Assembly: GCF_016919385.1 (NCBI RefSeq)
Contig: NZ_CP070351.1
Coordinates: 3,286,001 to 3,350,000, forward strand
DNA length: 64,000 bases
Source: Gordonia sp. PDNC005
Lineage (GTDB): Bacteria > Actinomycetota > Actinomycetes > Mycobacteriales > Mycobacteriaceae
Reading direction: 5' to 3'
Numbering within the stretch: the first letter of the stretch is position 1; every line of letters begins with the position of its first letter. This document shows, piece after piece, positions 7,782-15,947 of the stretch. Both the position numbers and the translations under genes were made by a program. A model generated the notes under the pieces. The model was not told the DNA's origin, made no database searches, and saw only the letters and a list, made by a program, of their open reading frames with translations.

Positions 7782-8135
7782 CTACGCCGAGGCGGCCAGG
7801 ATCTCGCGAGGGTCGAAGGTGACGTGCACGGCGGTGATCAGCCCGTTCTCGACGTGGGTCCAGTTCGCGACGGCGGTGGCCGGCGCTCCGCCCATGCCGA
7901 GGTCGAACCAGGTGATCACATCGGTCTCGTCGGCGATCCGCTTGCGGACGTTGAGCGAGTCGGTTCCGGCAGCCATTCCGGTCAGTCCACGGACGAACTC
8001 GTCGGGTCCCTGTGCAACGCCGAACACACCGGTGAACGTGCAGTCCGGCGACAGATGCGGCGCGAGGTCGGTGAAGTCTTTGCGTGCCCAGCAGTCGAAG
8101 TAGAGGGCGGCGATGGAAGCGGGTTTTGTTGTCAT
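7782..8135 (-). CDS. SnoaL/NTF2-like small protein
   Basis: This 117-residue protein has the single cone-shaped alpha+beta NTF2 fold pattern: an N-terminal helix with the family-typical IAALYFDCWARKDFTDLAPHL and a C-terminal strand TAVHVTFDPREIL. Members range from polyketide cyclases to non-enzymatic binding proteins; no catalytic assignment is possible. It is divergent from a LysR regulator, with a TGCTA/TAGCA palindrome in the 64-70 bp gap, which suggests it is that regulator's target. Confidence 0.75.
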   Translation of the reverse strand: MTTKPASIAALYFDCWARKDFTDLAPHLSPDCTFTGVFGVAQGPDEFVRGLTGMAAGTDSLNVRKRIADETDVITWFDLGMGGAPATAVANWTHVENGLITAVHVTFDPREILAASA

Positions 8136-8181
8136 GCGTCCACTCTCACCCGATGTCGATCAGCAGTCCAACAGATAGTTC

Positions 8182-8196
8182 TGCTAGTTGCTAGCA
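8182..8196. promoter_or_regulatory. Inverted repeat in the SnoaL/LysR divergent promoter region
   Basis: TGCTAGTTGCTAGCA has perfect 5-base arms (TGCTA/TAGCA) and a 5-base spacer. It lies just before the LysR start and is a plausible LysR binding half-site pair. Confidence 0.4.
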
Positions 8197-8205
8197 TCAA
8201 TGATT

Positions 8206-9084
8206 ATGGAGTTGCACCAACTTCGCTATCTCGTCGCGGTGGCCGACTCAGGTTCGTTCACTGCCGCCGCAGCGAGTCTGCACGTGAGCCAGTCGGGAGT
8301 GTCGGCGCAGGTCGCGAAGCTCGAGCACGAGGTCGGACACCGACTCCTCGAACGCGGCGGGCGAACCGTCCATCTCACCGACGCCGGCGCGCAGATCCTT
8401 CCGCACGCCCGTGCGGCGCTCGACGCGGTCGCGACGATCGGATCGGTAGCCGACGAACTGTCGGGAGTGGTTCGCGGCAACCTCCGCCTCGGCACGGTCA
8501 TCGGGTGCACGATCCCCGGGTATCTCGCGGGCTTCGCCGACTTCCGTCGAGCTCACCCCGGTGTGCAGGTCTCGGTGGTCGAGGACAACTCCGACAGGCT
8601 GATCTCCAACCTGGAGACCGGCCGACTCGATGTCGCGCTCGTTGCACACGCAGGGCCCCTTCCGAACGCCGTGACGGCCCAGACTCTGGTCAGGGAGCCG
8701 CTGGCCGCAGTGGTCCCCGCCGATCACCCCTGGGCGTCGAAGATATCGGTGACTTGCGCGGACCTGGCTGCAACGACTGTCCTCAGCCTCCCGATCGGAA
8801 CCGGCGTCCGCTCGGCGTTGGCATCGACGTGCGCAGGCGAACGTGTTGAGGTCACTCCGGCCGTGGCCGCGCACTCCCCCGAATCGATCCTGTCGCTTGT
8901 GGAACTCGGCAGTGGCGTCGGCTTGCTGACTCCGTCGATGGCTAGCGGGCACCGCAGTCTGGCAGCAGTTCCGGTGGCCCGATCCACTCGGTCGATGCTG
9001 TCGCTCGCAATCGGCCCGGCGCCGTCCGCCGCCGCTCGGGCGATGGCCGCCGCCCTGGCCGCCCATCTGCTGCCGGCTCGGTAG
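8206..9084 (+). CDS. LysR-family transcriptional regulator
   Basis: This 292-residue regulator has the classic N-terminal winged helix-turn-helix MELHQLRYLVAVADSGSFTA ... LHVSQSGVSAQVAKLEHEVG and the C-terminal type 2 periplasmic-binding-like effector domain (GTVIGCTIPGYLAGF onward). ATG 8206 gives the standard family start; an in-frame ATG at 8200 and a TTG at 8188 are possible, and no strong SD is seen. It is divergent from the SnoaL gene and is followed after 9 bp by a methyltransferase gene, so both may respond to it. The effector is unknown. Confidence 0.9.
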   Translation: MELHQLRYLVAVADSGSFTAAAASLHVSQSGVSAQVAKLEHEVGHRLLERGGRTVHLTDAGAQILPHARAALDAVATIGSVADELSGVVRGNLRLGTVIGCTIPGYLAGFADFRRAHPGVQVSVVEDNSDRLISNLETGRLDVALVAHAGPLPNAVTAQTLVREPLAAVVPADHPWASKISVTCADLAATTVLSLPIGTGVRSALASTCAGERVEVTPAVAAHSPESILSLVELGSGVGLLTPSMASGHRSLAAVPVARSTRSMLSLAIGPAPSAAARAMAAALAAHLLPAR

Positions 9085-9093
9085 TCTTTCAGG

Positions 9094-10206
9094 GTGGATC
9101 TCGAGGATTTGAGACGGTTTCCCGACGTGGACGGGCCTGGGCTCTCTGCATCGGACGCCGCGGACCGGCTGATCCTCGACGAGGCCGCTCAGCTTCTGGC
9201 GGCCGCTCCGGCCGGGTCGGTCGCCGTGATCGACGACGCGTACGGCGCCCTCACGCTGGGCTCTCGGGCCGACGGGGTCCGGGTCCATCAGGATCTCGTC
9301 ACCGGTGAACGAGCACTCGCCGCCAACGCGGCGACCTTCGGCGTGACCGATATTCGGGCTCTCCCGTTTGGACCGGACGTCGTCGACGGCGCACGGATCG
9401 TCCTCGTTCGACTCCCGCGGTCGCTCGACCGTCTCGCCGAAGTCGCAGCGTTGATCGCGGCCAACGCCGACGACGACGTCGTGGTCGTCGCGGGCGGTCG
9501 GATCAAACACATGTCGGTCGCGATGAACGACGTGCTACGCGAGTACTTCGACCGCGTCGATGTGAGCCGCGCTCGCCAGAAGTCACGTGTGCTGTTCGCG
9601 CGCGGTCCCAGGCGCGACCACGCCGTGGAACGCCTCGCCGCGTGGCCCCAGACCCAGACGCACACCGATCCCGCCGTCACCGTCGCGGCGCACGGCGGAG
9701 TGTTCGCCGGCACTCGCGTCGACATCGGAACGCGTCTCCTGCTCGGTGTTCTCGACGCCGCTCGCCCTGACGCGGACAGCATCGTCGACCTCGCGTGCGG
9801 CACCGGAGTCATCGCCGCGTCGCTCGCTGGGGCTCGACCGTCGGCGTCCGTCGACGCAACAGATCGGTCGGCCGCCGCCGTCCGGTCGGCCCGCGCCACC
9901 GCCGAGCTGAACAGTGTGGGCGACCGTGTGCGCGTTGAGCAGGCCGACGGCTTGGAGAACGTCGCCGACTCGTCCCAGCACCTGATCGTGTTGAACCCGC
10001 CGTTCCACAGTGACGCGGCCCTGTCGACGGGGATCGCTCACCATCTGTTCGCTGACGCATCACGTGCTCTCGCACCCGGCGGAGAACTGTGGTGCGTCTG
10101 GAATTCGCATCTCGCCTACCGCGGTTCGCTCGGCCGGATCGTCGGGCCGACTCGCCAGATCGTGCGGAACCCCAAGTTCACCGTGACGGCGTCGACCAAG
10201 CTCTGA
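9094..10206 (+). CDS. RlmG/RsmC-like class I SAM-dependent methyltransferase
   Basis: This 370-residue protein has two domains: an N-terminal degenerate Rossmann domain (residues 1-190) and a C-terminal methyltransferase domain. The latter carries motif I SIVDLACGTGVIAASLA near 230 and the catalytic NPPFH near residue 302. The NPPF signature marks enzymes that methylate exocyclic amines. This two-domain layout is that of RsmC/RlmG, which make N2-methylguanine in 16S or 23S rRNA. The GTG at 9094 is close behind the lysR stop and lacks a strong SD. Whether the target is 16S or 23S rRNA cannot be read from sequence. Confidence 0.78.
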   Translation: MDLEDLRRFPDVDGPGLSASDAADRLILDEAAQLLAAAPAGSVAVIDDAYGALTLGSRADGVRVHQDLVTGERALAANAATFGVTDIRALPFGPDVVDGARIVLVRLPRSLDRLAEVAALIAANADDDVVVVAGGRIKHMSVAMNDVLREYFDRVDVSRARQKSRVLFARGPRRDHAVERLAAWPQTQTHTDPAVTVAAHGGVFAGTRVDIGTRLLLGVLDAARPDADSIVDLACGTGVIAASLAGARPSASVDATDRSAAAVRSARATAELNSVGDRVRVEQADGLENVADSSQHLIVLNPPFHSDAALSTGIAHHLFADASRALAPGGELWCVWNSHLAYRGSLGRIVGPTRQIVRNPKFTVTASTKL

Positions 10207-10238
10207 CCTGACGCTCTCTGCCGTGCGACAGTCGAGGG

Positions 10239-10667
10239 ATGGACGTCACCGAACTCATCGACCGCCATCAGATCACCGCCTTGATGACCGCCTACACCAG
10301 GGCGGTCGACACCAGCAGCTGGGACGACCTCGACCGCGTGTTCTCCGCGGACGCAGTCCTCGACTACAGCGCTCCGGGCGGCCCCGTCGGGACGCTCGCG
10401 GAGGCCAAAGCGTTCATCCGCAGCCTCGAGGGCTTCACCAGGTGGCAGCACATGCTCGGGCAGTTCGACGTCTCTCTTGAACCGGGAGCCGACAGCGCCT
10501 CAGGAGTCACCTACTTCTTCAACCCGATGATCGCCACCCGCGCCGATGGAACGGAACAGTTGTGGGAGGTCGGCGGCTATTACCATTTCGACGCGATCCG
10601 CACGTCCGACGGCTGGCGTCTCTCCAAGCTGGTCGACGACATCGTCTGGACCCGCGTCCAACCCTGA
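10239..10667 (+). CDS. SnoaL/NTF2-like protein
   Basis: This 142-residue NTF2-fold protein has the family helix ELIDRHQITALMTAYTRAVD and the pattern WDDLDRVFSADAVLDYSAPGG, seen in SnoaL_4-type proteins related to scytalone dehydratase and steroid isomerases. Its C-terminal strand is FDAIRTSDGWRLSKLVDDIVW. No substrate can be named. The next small gene starts 11 bp downstream and is probably cotranscribed. Confidence 0.75.
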   Translation: MDVTELIDRHQITALMTAYTRAVDTSSWDDLDRVFSADAVLDYSAPGGPVGTLAEAKAFIRSLEGFTRWQHMLGQFDVSLEPGADSASGVTYFFNPMIATRADGTEQLWEVGGYYHFDAIRTSDGWRLSKLVDDIVWTRVQP

Positions 10668-10678
10668 GAGGACCCACG

Positions 10679-10969
10679 ATGACCGACTCTCCAAGTACAC
10701 CCGCCTCAGCGTTGTACGGCACGCCGATTCGTACGTCGGATCACGTGACCGTGATTCCCGTGAGCATGCCCGCGACGCGGTTCCGGCCGTCCCGCGCCCT
10801 GGGCGTGTTCGTCGTGACCGACGACGGCGACACCACCTGGCGATCGGCAGTCGACGACACCCGGATCGCCCAACTCGGCATCACTGTCGGGCTGGTCGCC
10901 ACAATCATGTCCCTCGCCGCCGTGATTCGGCGTCCACCATGGCCTGACCTTCGGCGCGAGGACCTCTGA
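10679..10969 (+). CDS. Small membrane-anchored protein resembling GerW/YtfJ family
   Basis: This 96-residue protein starts at ATG 10679 behind AGAGGA. The first two thirds (YGTPIRTSDHVTVIPVS ... LGVFVVTDDGDTTWRSAVD) resemble the short core of GerW/YtfJ proteins, which often end in a membrane helix. A single helix is seen here at about residues 66-84 (IAQLGITVGLVATIMSLAAV). GerW was named in sporulating Bacillus, but relatives occur in non-sporulating actinobacteria with no known role. The family call is from pattern recognition only. Confidence 0.5.
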   Translation: MTDSPSTPASALYGTPIRTSDHVTVIPVSMPATRFRPSRALGVFVVTDDGDTTWRSAVDDTRIAQLGITVGLVATIMSLAAVIRRPPWPDLRREDL

Positions 10970-10978
10970 AACACTCCG

Positions 10979-11470
10979 TCACTTCGCGACTGAGGTCGCT
11001 GCGACCAGATTCGCTTCGAATCCCGGTCCGATCAAGGGTTTCAACAGCATCAGTCGGCGCTTGCTCTTCAACTCGACGAGCAGGACCTCGTCGATCCAGA
11101 ACACGGTCCTCAATGTCGAGACCTGCAGAATCAGCTGCCCACTCGCGTCCATTATCCGGAGTACGCCTGCGTCGAGCCCGACCGCCGCCTCGCGACCTGA
11201 TTCCGCCCACCAGAACGCCTTTCTCATCCGATAGGCCGTCACCACGAAGAAGAACAACGTCATTGCGGGGATACCCAGCAGATACAGCAGCTCGTCGAAC
11301 TGTATCGCGCAGAGCCCGAACGCCACGGTCTGCACGGCGATCATGATCCAGAGCCCGCGGTTATGCGACAGCCACAGAATCCAGGCCACGCGGCGCAACT
11401 TCGCTCTGTCACCCTGCACGTACGTGTACTCGTGGTCGAACTCGGGCACATAGCCCTTCGGAGTCGTCAT
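10979..11470 (-). CDS. Two-TM membrane protein with C-terminal YcxB-like domain
   Basis: This 163-residue protein has a polar N-terminus (FDHEYTYVQGDRAKLRRVAW) and two hydrophobic helices at about residues 40-58 and 61-79. A soluble beta-rich tail follows (GVLRIMDASGQLILQVSTLRTVFWIDEVLLVEL). This layout resembles YcxB-like proteins of unknown function. Its ATG overlaps the stop of the upstream gene (11467-11973), which has the same layout, so the two look like a coupled paralogous pair. No function is claimed. Confidence 0.6.
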   Translation of the reverse strand: MTTPKGYVPEFDHEYTYVQGDRAKLRRVAWILWLSHNRGLWIMIAVQTVAFGLCAIQFDELLYLLGIPAMTLFFFVVTAYRMRKAFWWAESGREAAVGLDAGVLRIMDASGQLILQVSTLRTVFWIDEVLLVELKSKRRLMLLKPLIGPGFEANLVAATSVAK

Positions 11471-11973
11471 CGCCGCATGCCCGCGTACACGCGGTTGTAC
11501 GCCTCGGGCGGCATGAGCTCGGGGCCTGCGATGAGGGCCGCACCTCGGAGATGCTTCGTGCGCATCGCTGTGGCCCGCTTGTATGCACGCAGCGAGACGA
11601 CGTCGGTGTACGGGATCTCAGCGGGGAGCTTCTCCGCGAGCGGACCGTAGTAGGAGAAGCCGTTCTCGCGGAAGACGAGTTCCTGTTGCCCGGGCTTCCG
11701 GTTAACGCGTCGAACGACGACCAAGCAGACCAGTCCGAGCAGGATCGGACTGACAAGCAGGTACACGAATCCAACCAGTGCGGACAGCCCGTCGAATGGC
11801 GAAAGCACCGTCGTCATGAGAACCATGACGACCACGCTCCACGCAACCGCGGGGCGTCGGAAGAACTCTGGAATCAGGACCGTCACGATGATCGCCAGCG
11901 ATTCGGACCAGTCCCACTCATCAGGACCGAAGTTCTCCCGGTAGCGAAGCTCCGCGACCCGTGACTGTTCCAT
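11467..11973 (-). CDS. Two-TM membrane protein, paralogue-like partner of the next gene
   Basis: This 168-residue protein starts at ATG 11973 behind a purine run (AGGGGGA). Two hydrophobic segments lie at about residues 45-62 and 65-88 (LVGFVYLLVSPILLGLVCLVVV). A beta-rich cytoplasmic domain follows (ELVFRENGFSYYGPLAEKLPAEIPYTDVVSLRAYK). The order of membrane pair then PH/YcxB-like domain matches the downstream gene, which it overlaps by four bases. Function unknown. Confidence 0.6.
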   Translation of the reverse strand: MEQSRVAELRYRENFGPDEWDWSESLAIIVTVLIPEFFRRPAVAWSVVVMVLMTTVLSPFDGLSALVGFVYLLVSPILLGLVCLVVVRRVNRKPGQQELVFRENGFSYYGPLAEKLPAEIPYTDVVSLRAYKRATAMRTKHLRGAALIAGPELMPPEAYNRVYAGMRR

Positions 11974-12071
11974 AGTCGTCCCCCTGAACAACCGAAAGCA
12001 CGCAGACCCCCTGCGCCGTTGATTCTTACCACATAGTGGTCACGATCTACGGCATAGCGGACACGCGTCGG

Positions 12072-12668
12072 TCAGCGCGGGAGGATTCCGTCCAGAACGA
12101 TGGAGAGGTACTGGTCGGCGATCTGCTCGACAGTCTTGGCGCCGCCTGGGCGGTACCACCGGACGGCCACCCACACAGTGTCGCGCATGAATCGGTAGAC
12201 GAGGTCCACGTCGAGGTCGGGCCGGAAGTCGCCCTCGGCGACGCCGCGGCGCAAGACCGAGGCCCACAGTTCGCGGTTCTCGCGGTTGCGTTCGTTGATG
12301 TAGGAGAAGCGTTCCTGACCAGTGAGTTGACGCGCTTCGTTCTGATAGATCGCCACCGCCGTGTGTCGGGTGTCGATAGCCTCGAACGAAGCGATCACCA
12401 ACTGCCGCAAGGTCTCGGCAGCGCTCAGGCCCGCGGCGTCGATCTCGCGGTACCGGGAGAACAGCGTGTCGAGGAAGTCGCGCAGCAGTTCGTCGACCAT
12501 CGATTCCTTGGAGTCGAAGTGGTGGTACAGACTGCCAGAGAGAATTCCCGCGGTGTCGGCGATGTCGCGGACTGTCGTCGACCGTAGGCCGCGCTCGGCG
12601 AACAGTTCACCCGCGATACCGAGCAGCTCATCGCGTCGGGTCGAACCCGACGTCGCCTTCGACGTCAA
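12072..12668 (-). CDS. kstR2: KstR2, TetR-family repressor of HIP catabolism
   Basis: This 198-residue TetR regulator has the helix-turn-helix AERGLRSTTVRDIADTAGIL followed by SGSLYHHFDSKESMVDELL. The C-terminal half RPDLDVDLVYRFMRDTVWVAVRWYRPGG is close to my recollection of mycobacterial KstR2 (Rv3557c). KstR2 binds HIP-CoA and de-represses ring C/D catabolic genes. The start is TTG 12668, supported by GAGGAGG five bases upstream. A perfect match to the KstR2 consensus lies 32 bases upstream (12700-12713), implying autoregulation. ipdABC and fadE30-ipdF-fadA6/fadD3 in this window are its expected targets. Confidence 0.92.
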   Translation of the reverse strand: MTSKATSGSTRRDELLGIAGELFAERGLRSTTVRDIADTAGILSGSLYHHFDSKESMVDELLRDFLDTLFSRYREIDAAGLSAAETLRQLVIASFEAIDTRHTAVAIYQNEARQLTGQERFSYINERNRENRELWASVLRRGVAEGDFRPDLDVDLVYRFMRDTVWVAVRWYRPGGAKTVEQIADQYLSIVLDGILPR

Positions 12669-12699
12669 CGTGGCCTCCTCGAGTGGTCACCTCCACCCT

Positions 12700-12713
12700 A
12701 CCAAGCGCTTGTT
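12700..12713. promoter_or_regulatory. KstR2 operator upstream of kstR2
   Basis: ACCAAGCGCTTGTT fits the published KstR2 consensus AnCAAGnnCTTGnT at every defined position. It lies between the MHS transporter stop and the kstR2 start. Confidence 0.8.
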
Positions 12714-12738
12714 TGCCAATCCTCCACGACGCCTCCTG

Positions 12739-14085
12739 TCAAGCCTGCTCCGACGCAGGCTCCGAGTTCAAATCCCTGCCCCTGGTCTCCGATACAGCCC
12801 AGATCGCGCCGACAGTGATCGCACCGCCCGCAACGATCAGCAGACTGAGCGGAAGGCTGGAGCCACCCGACGACTCGACAAGGGCCGTCGCAACCATCGG
12901 CGTGAAGCCCGCACCGATAAGACTCGCCGCCTGGTATCCCATCGACACGCCGGTGTAGCGCACACCGGTACCGAACATCTCCGACAGCATCGGCGCAAGC
13001 GGTGCATACATCGCGTTCTGCGCAACTTGCGCGATCATCATTCCGAGAGTCAACAGCAAGACCGAACCCGAATTGACCATCGCGTACAGCGGAAACGCGA
13101 CGACGACCGAGCCGACCACGCCTGCCAGGCTCACGGTACGGCGACCGACACGATCGGAGAGCGCCGAGAACAACGGAATGCAGACCATGGCGACCACCGA
13201 AGTGAACAGCATCGCGCGCACCACATCGGACGACGCGAACCCGACTCCCTTCGCGTAGGCGAGCATCTGAGAAGTAATCAGGGCGGTCAGCACGAACGGA
13301 CCGATACCGACGCCACACGCGAGAATCACGTTCTTCGGGCGACGAAGGACCTCCAGCGCAGGTGGTCGCAATCGAGCCCCGTCGAGCGACTTCTTCGCCG
13401 CTTCGGCGAAGATCGGACTCTCGGCGACCGACATCCGCACATACAAGCCGATCACGAGCAGAATTCCGCTCAGCAGAAACGGGATCCGCCAGCCCCACGA
13501 ATAGAACTGCTCGTCGGGCAGCATCGTCACCAGCATCACCGCGACGCTCGACGCGAACGACCCCAGCGGTGATCCCAACTGCATGAGCCCTACCCAGGCG
13601 CCGCGGCGTCGAGGATCCGCGTGCTCGATCACCATCAGTGCGGCCCCGCCCCACTCGCCGCCGACAGCGACACCCTGAACCACCCGCAGAGCGACGAGCA
13701 GGATCGGAGCCGCCATGCCGATCTGATGGAAAGTCGGCAGAACGCCGATCAGGAAACTCGCACCACCCATCAGGACCATCGACAGGACAAGCATCGTCTT
13801 GCGCCCGACGCGATCACCGAAGTGCCCGAAGAGGATTCCCCCGACCGGGCGCGCGACGTAGCCCGCCGCGAGCGTTCCGAACGCCGCGATCGTGGCTGTG
13901 GCGCCACTCGAGTTCGGGAAGAACAACCGACCGAACACGAGAGCGGCCATGGTGCTGTACAGCAGAAAGTCGTAGTACTCGATGACAGTGCCGAGCAGGC
14001 TGGACATGGCGACTCGCCGGATGCCCGAATACGTCTGTCGTACGGCGGGATCGTGGACGTCTGGCGTCCGGTCTAGATCAGTCAC
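12739..14085 (-). CDS. MHS-family (ShiA/KgtP-type) MFS transporter
   Basis: This 448-residue proton symporter of the metabolite:H+ subfamily has about 12 membrane segments. It carries the family signatures SSLLGTVIEYYDFLLYSTMAA in helix 1, GHFGDRVGRK in the loop 2-3 motif, VALRVVQGVAVGGEWGGAAL in helix 4 and RIPFLLSGILLVIGLYVR in helix 6. MHS proteins import organic acids or similar metabolites; the substrate is unknown. The GTG at 14085 has AAGGGAG upstream and is preferred over longer frames. It lies upstream of kstR2 on the same strand, but the KstR2 box separates them. The upstream TetR gene may share its transcript. Confidence 0.85.
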   Translation of the reverse strand: MTDLDRTPDVHDPAVRQTYSGIRRVAMSSLLGTVIEYYDFLLYSTMAALVFGRLFFPNSSGATATIAAFGTLAAGYVARPVGGILFGHFGDRVGRKTMLVLSMVLMGGASFLIGVLPTFHQIGMAAPILLVALRVVQGVAVGGEWGGAALMVIEHADPRRRGAWVGLMQLGSPLGSFASSVAVMLVTMLPDEQFYSWGWRIPFLLSGILLVIGLYVRMSVAESPIFAEAAKKSLDGARLRPPALEVLRRPKNVILACGVGIGPFVLTALITSQMLAYAKGVGFASSDVVRAMLFTSVVAMVCIPLFSALSDRVGRRTVSLAGVVGSVVVAFPLYAMVNSGSVLLLTLGMMIAQVAQNAMYAPLAPMLSEMFGTGVRYTGVSMGYQAASLIGAGFTPMVATALVESSGGSSLPLSLLIVAGGAITVGAIWAVSETRGRDLNSEPASEQA

Positions 14086-14205
14086 GGGCAGCTCCCTTGG
14101 CTCAGCCGTCGGCCGATCCGACGACGAGGAACGACCGTAAGGAGCAGCGCGTCGCTCGCGCCACAGGATGTCCCGATCCACGGGACGGCGAGTGCCGAAT
14201 CGCGG

Positions 14206-14781
14206 TCAACGCGCGGCAGCGAACACCTCACGCAGGTATGCGTAGACCCGCTCGTCCAGTTCGTCTTGGGGGACGTCGTCGAGCCCGGAAATGAGTCGTA
14301 GATAGGGACCGAACAGGCCCCAGCCCATACTCATCCCGGTGAGAACCGCAGCGTGCAAGCGTGCATCCGCGATACCCGACCCGTCGTCGGCGTCGTCGTC
14401 GAGACGCCGGACCAACTCCTTCATCGCAGGATTGCTGCCGACGAGCACAGACGGGTCCCGGCCTTCGAGGATCACGTGTGCGAGCATGCGGACATACGTG
14501 CTCGATTTCGCGCGAAGCAGCACCCCTGCCGCCGACTCGGCGCCTCCAGCGGAGGCGAACGCGTCGGTCCACACTTCGGACGACCTGGTGAACACGAGTC
14601 GGAGCAACTGCTCCTTGGTTCCCACGTACTGATGAATCAGCCCATAGTTCACTCCGGCACGCTGCGCGACCTCTCGGAGAGACACACGTGCCGGCCCGCG
14701 TTCGGAGTACAGCTCCAACGCGGCGTCGACGATCCGAGCGGTGTCGCGCTCCTTTCCCGTCTGCGCGATGCTCTCGTTCAT
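14206..14781 (-). CDS. TetR-family transcriptional regulator
   Basis: This 191-residue regulator has a helix-turn-helix at about residues 14-60 (RIVDAALELYSERGPARVSLREVAQRAGVNYGLIHQYVGTKEQLL). The C-terminal ligand domain resembles those of fatty-acid or aromatic-responsive TetR members. ATG 14781 is preceded by AGAGAGGGATTG. It is divergent from an IclR-type regulator, and the CTAGCC/GGCTAG palindrome between them is its probable operator. Target and ligand are unknown. Confidence 0.85.
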   Translation of the reverse strand: MNESIAQTGKERDTARIVDAALELYSERGPARVSLREVAQRAGVNYGLIHQYVGTKEQLLRLVFTRSSEVWTDAFASAGGAESAAGVLLRAKSSTYVRMLAHVILEGRDPSVLVGSNPAMKELVRRLDDDADDGSGIADARLHAAVLTGMSMGWGLFGPYLRLISGLDDVPQDELDERVYAYLREVFAAAR

Positions 14782-14881
14782 CAATCCCTCTCTCACCAGC
14801 CACGACCTGATCGACGAGGTCGCCTCGCCAAGGGTTGACTTCCCCCAATTCCGGGGCCTAGTGTAACCGGCACCACAATTA

Positions 14882-14897
14882 CTAGCCATTTGGCTAG
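14882..14897. promoter_or_regulatory. Palindromic operator between divergent TetR and IclR genes
   Basis: CTAGCCATTTGGCTAG has perfect 6-base arms and a 4-base spacer, in the 163-bp intergenic region 48 bases before the IclR start. It is a plausible TetR or IclR site. Confidence 0.5.
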
Positions 14898-14944
14898 GGC
14901 CGTCTTAGATATCCGCCTCCCGGGCGGTGAACTGGAGCCTCGAC

Positions 14945-15673
14945 ATGACAAGCGGAATCCTCGGACGCGCCTCGGTCGTCCTCGAAGACATGCGTTGCCA
15001 GCACGGCCGCCCGGTGACCTTGGCTGACGTCACCCGGCGAACCGGTATCCCACGTTCCTCGGTCCATCGGATCTTGGACCAGCTCGCCGGTCTCGGATGG
15101 ATCGCACGCGCGGGCAACGAGTATCGACTGGGTTCACGCATGTTCGACTTCGGCATAGGTGCAGCCCAGGGCGACGCCGAGATGGCGTGTGCCTGGCCGG
15201 TAGTCCAAGGCCTCGCCGCCAGAACCGGACTGATCGCATGCCTCGGCACTATTCGCGATTCACAGGTCGTCATCCTCGAGAAGGCCGGAGGCCCCCCATC
15301 GACGACTTCTCCGTTCCGGGTCGGCGCACGTCTGCCCGCGCAGCGCACCAGCCTCGGCAAGGTGCTGCTCTCTGCAGCGGGCAACGAGGCCCACGAGAAC
15401 ATCGACGCCAGACGTCGTGACGAACTCGGCCGCGTTCGCGAGACCGGAGTGGCCCACACGTTCGACGACCTCGTCCCTGGGATCGGGTGTGTGGCATCGG
15501 TGGTTCGAGTGCACGGGCGCCCCGCCGACGTCGCTCTCGCCGTCAGCGGCTCGTCACTACAGGTTCGCAACCGCGTCTTTCGGCTCAACGTGCAAGCGGC
15601 TGCAGCAGCACTCGGCAGGGCACTGGAGGCGAATGCCACTCGCATCGCCCCCGAACGCCTCACCTCCGTCTGA
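14945..15673 (+). CDS. IclR-family transcriptional regulator
   Basis: This 242-residue regulator has an N-terminal winged helix-turn-helix (GRPVTLADVTRRTGIPRSSVHRILDQL, about residues 22-48). The GAF-like effector domain contains PAQRTSLGKVLLSAA, a common IclR pattern, and the closing GCVASVVRVHGRPADVALAVSG. ATG 14945 has GGAG upstream. It heads the same-strand series of transporter remnant and ThDP enzyme and is divergent from a TetR gene, so it is a likely regulator of the adjacent catabolic cluster. The effector is unknown. Confidence 0.82.
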   Translation: MTSGILGRASVVLEDMRCQHGRPVTLADVTRRTGIPRSSVHRILDQLAGLGWIARAGNEYRLGSRMFDFGIGAAQGDAEMACAWPVVQGLAARTGLIACLGTIRDSQVVILEKAGGPPSTTSPFRVGARLPAQRTSLGKVLLSAAGNEAHENIDARRRDELGRVRETGVAHTFDDLVPGIGCVASVVRVHGRPADVALAVSGSSLQVRNRVFRLNVQAAAAALGRALEANATRIAPERLTSV

Positions 15674-15947
15674 GCCACGCCACTCCGCCCAGTATTCGGC
15701 GTCGGCCTTCAGTGCGACGCCAGAGATTCCCCCTGGCCTCATCCGCCCCCGCATTCGACCTCTCCCATGAGTTGTCCTTCCATTCGCCTCGACAGTGAGC
15801 TCCACCTTCGACCGAAGTCGCAGTCGTCTCCACGGGCATTCCCGATTCACGGGAGACGGCGTTGTCGCGACCCATCGCACCGGCGATCGTTACCGACACC
15901 CTCGCCGCACGTGCCGGCGAGCACACATACGAGAAAGGGCGGTCGCA

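Noticed and set aside
11013..11035. TTCGAATCCC resembling a tRNA T-arm
   Set aside because: It lies inside a membrane-protein gene and no acceptor or anticodon stem surrounds it.
12028..12040. ACCAC-ATA-GTGGT hairpin between the YcxB-like pair and kstR2
   Set aside because: Five-base arms with a three-base loop occur by chance at this GC content; nothing else supports a terminator or operator.
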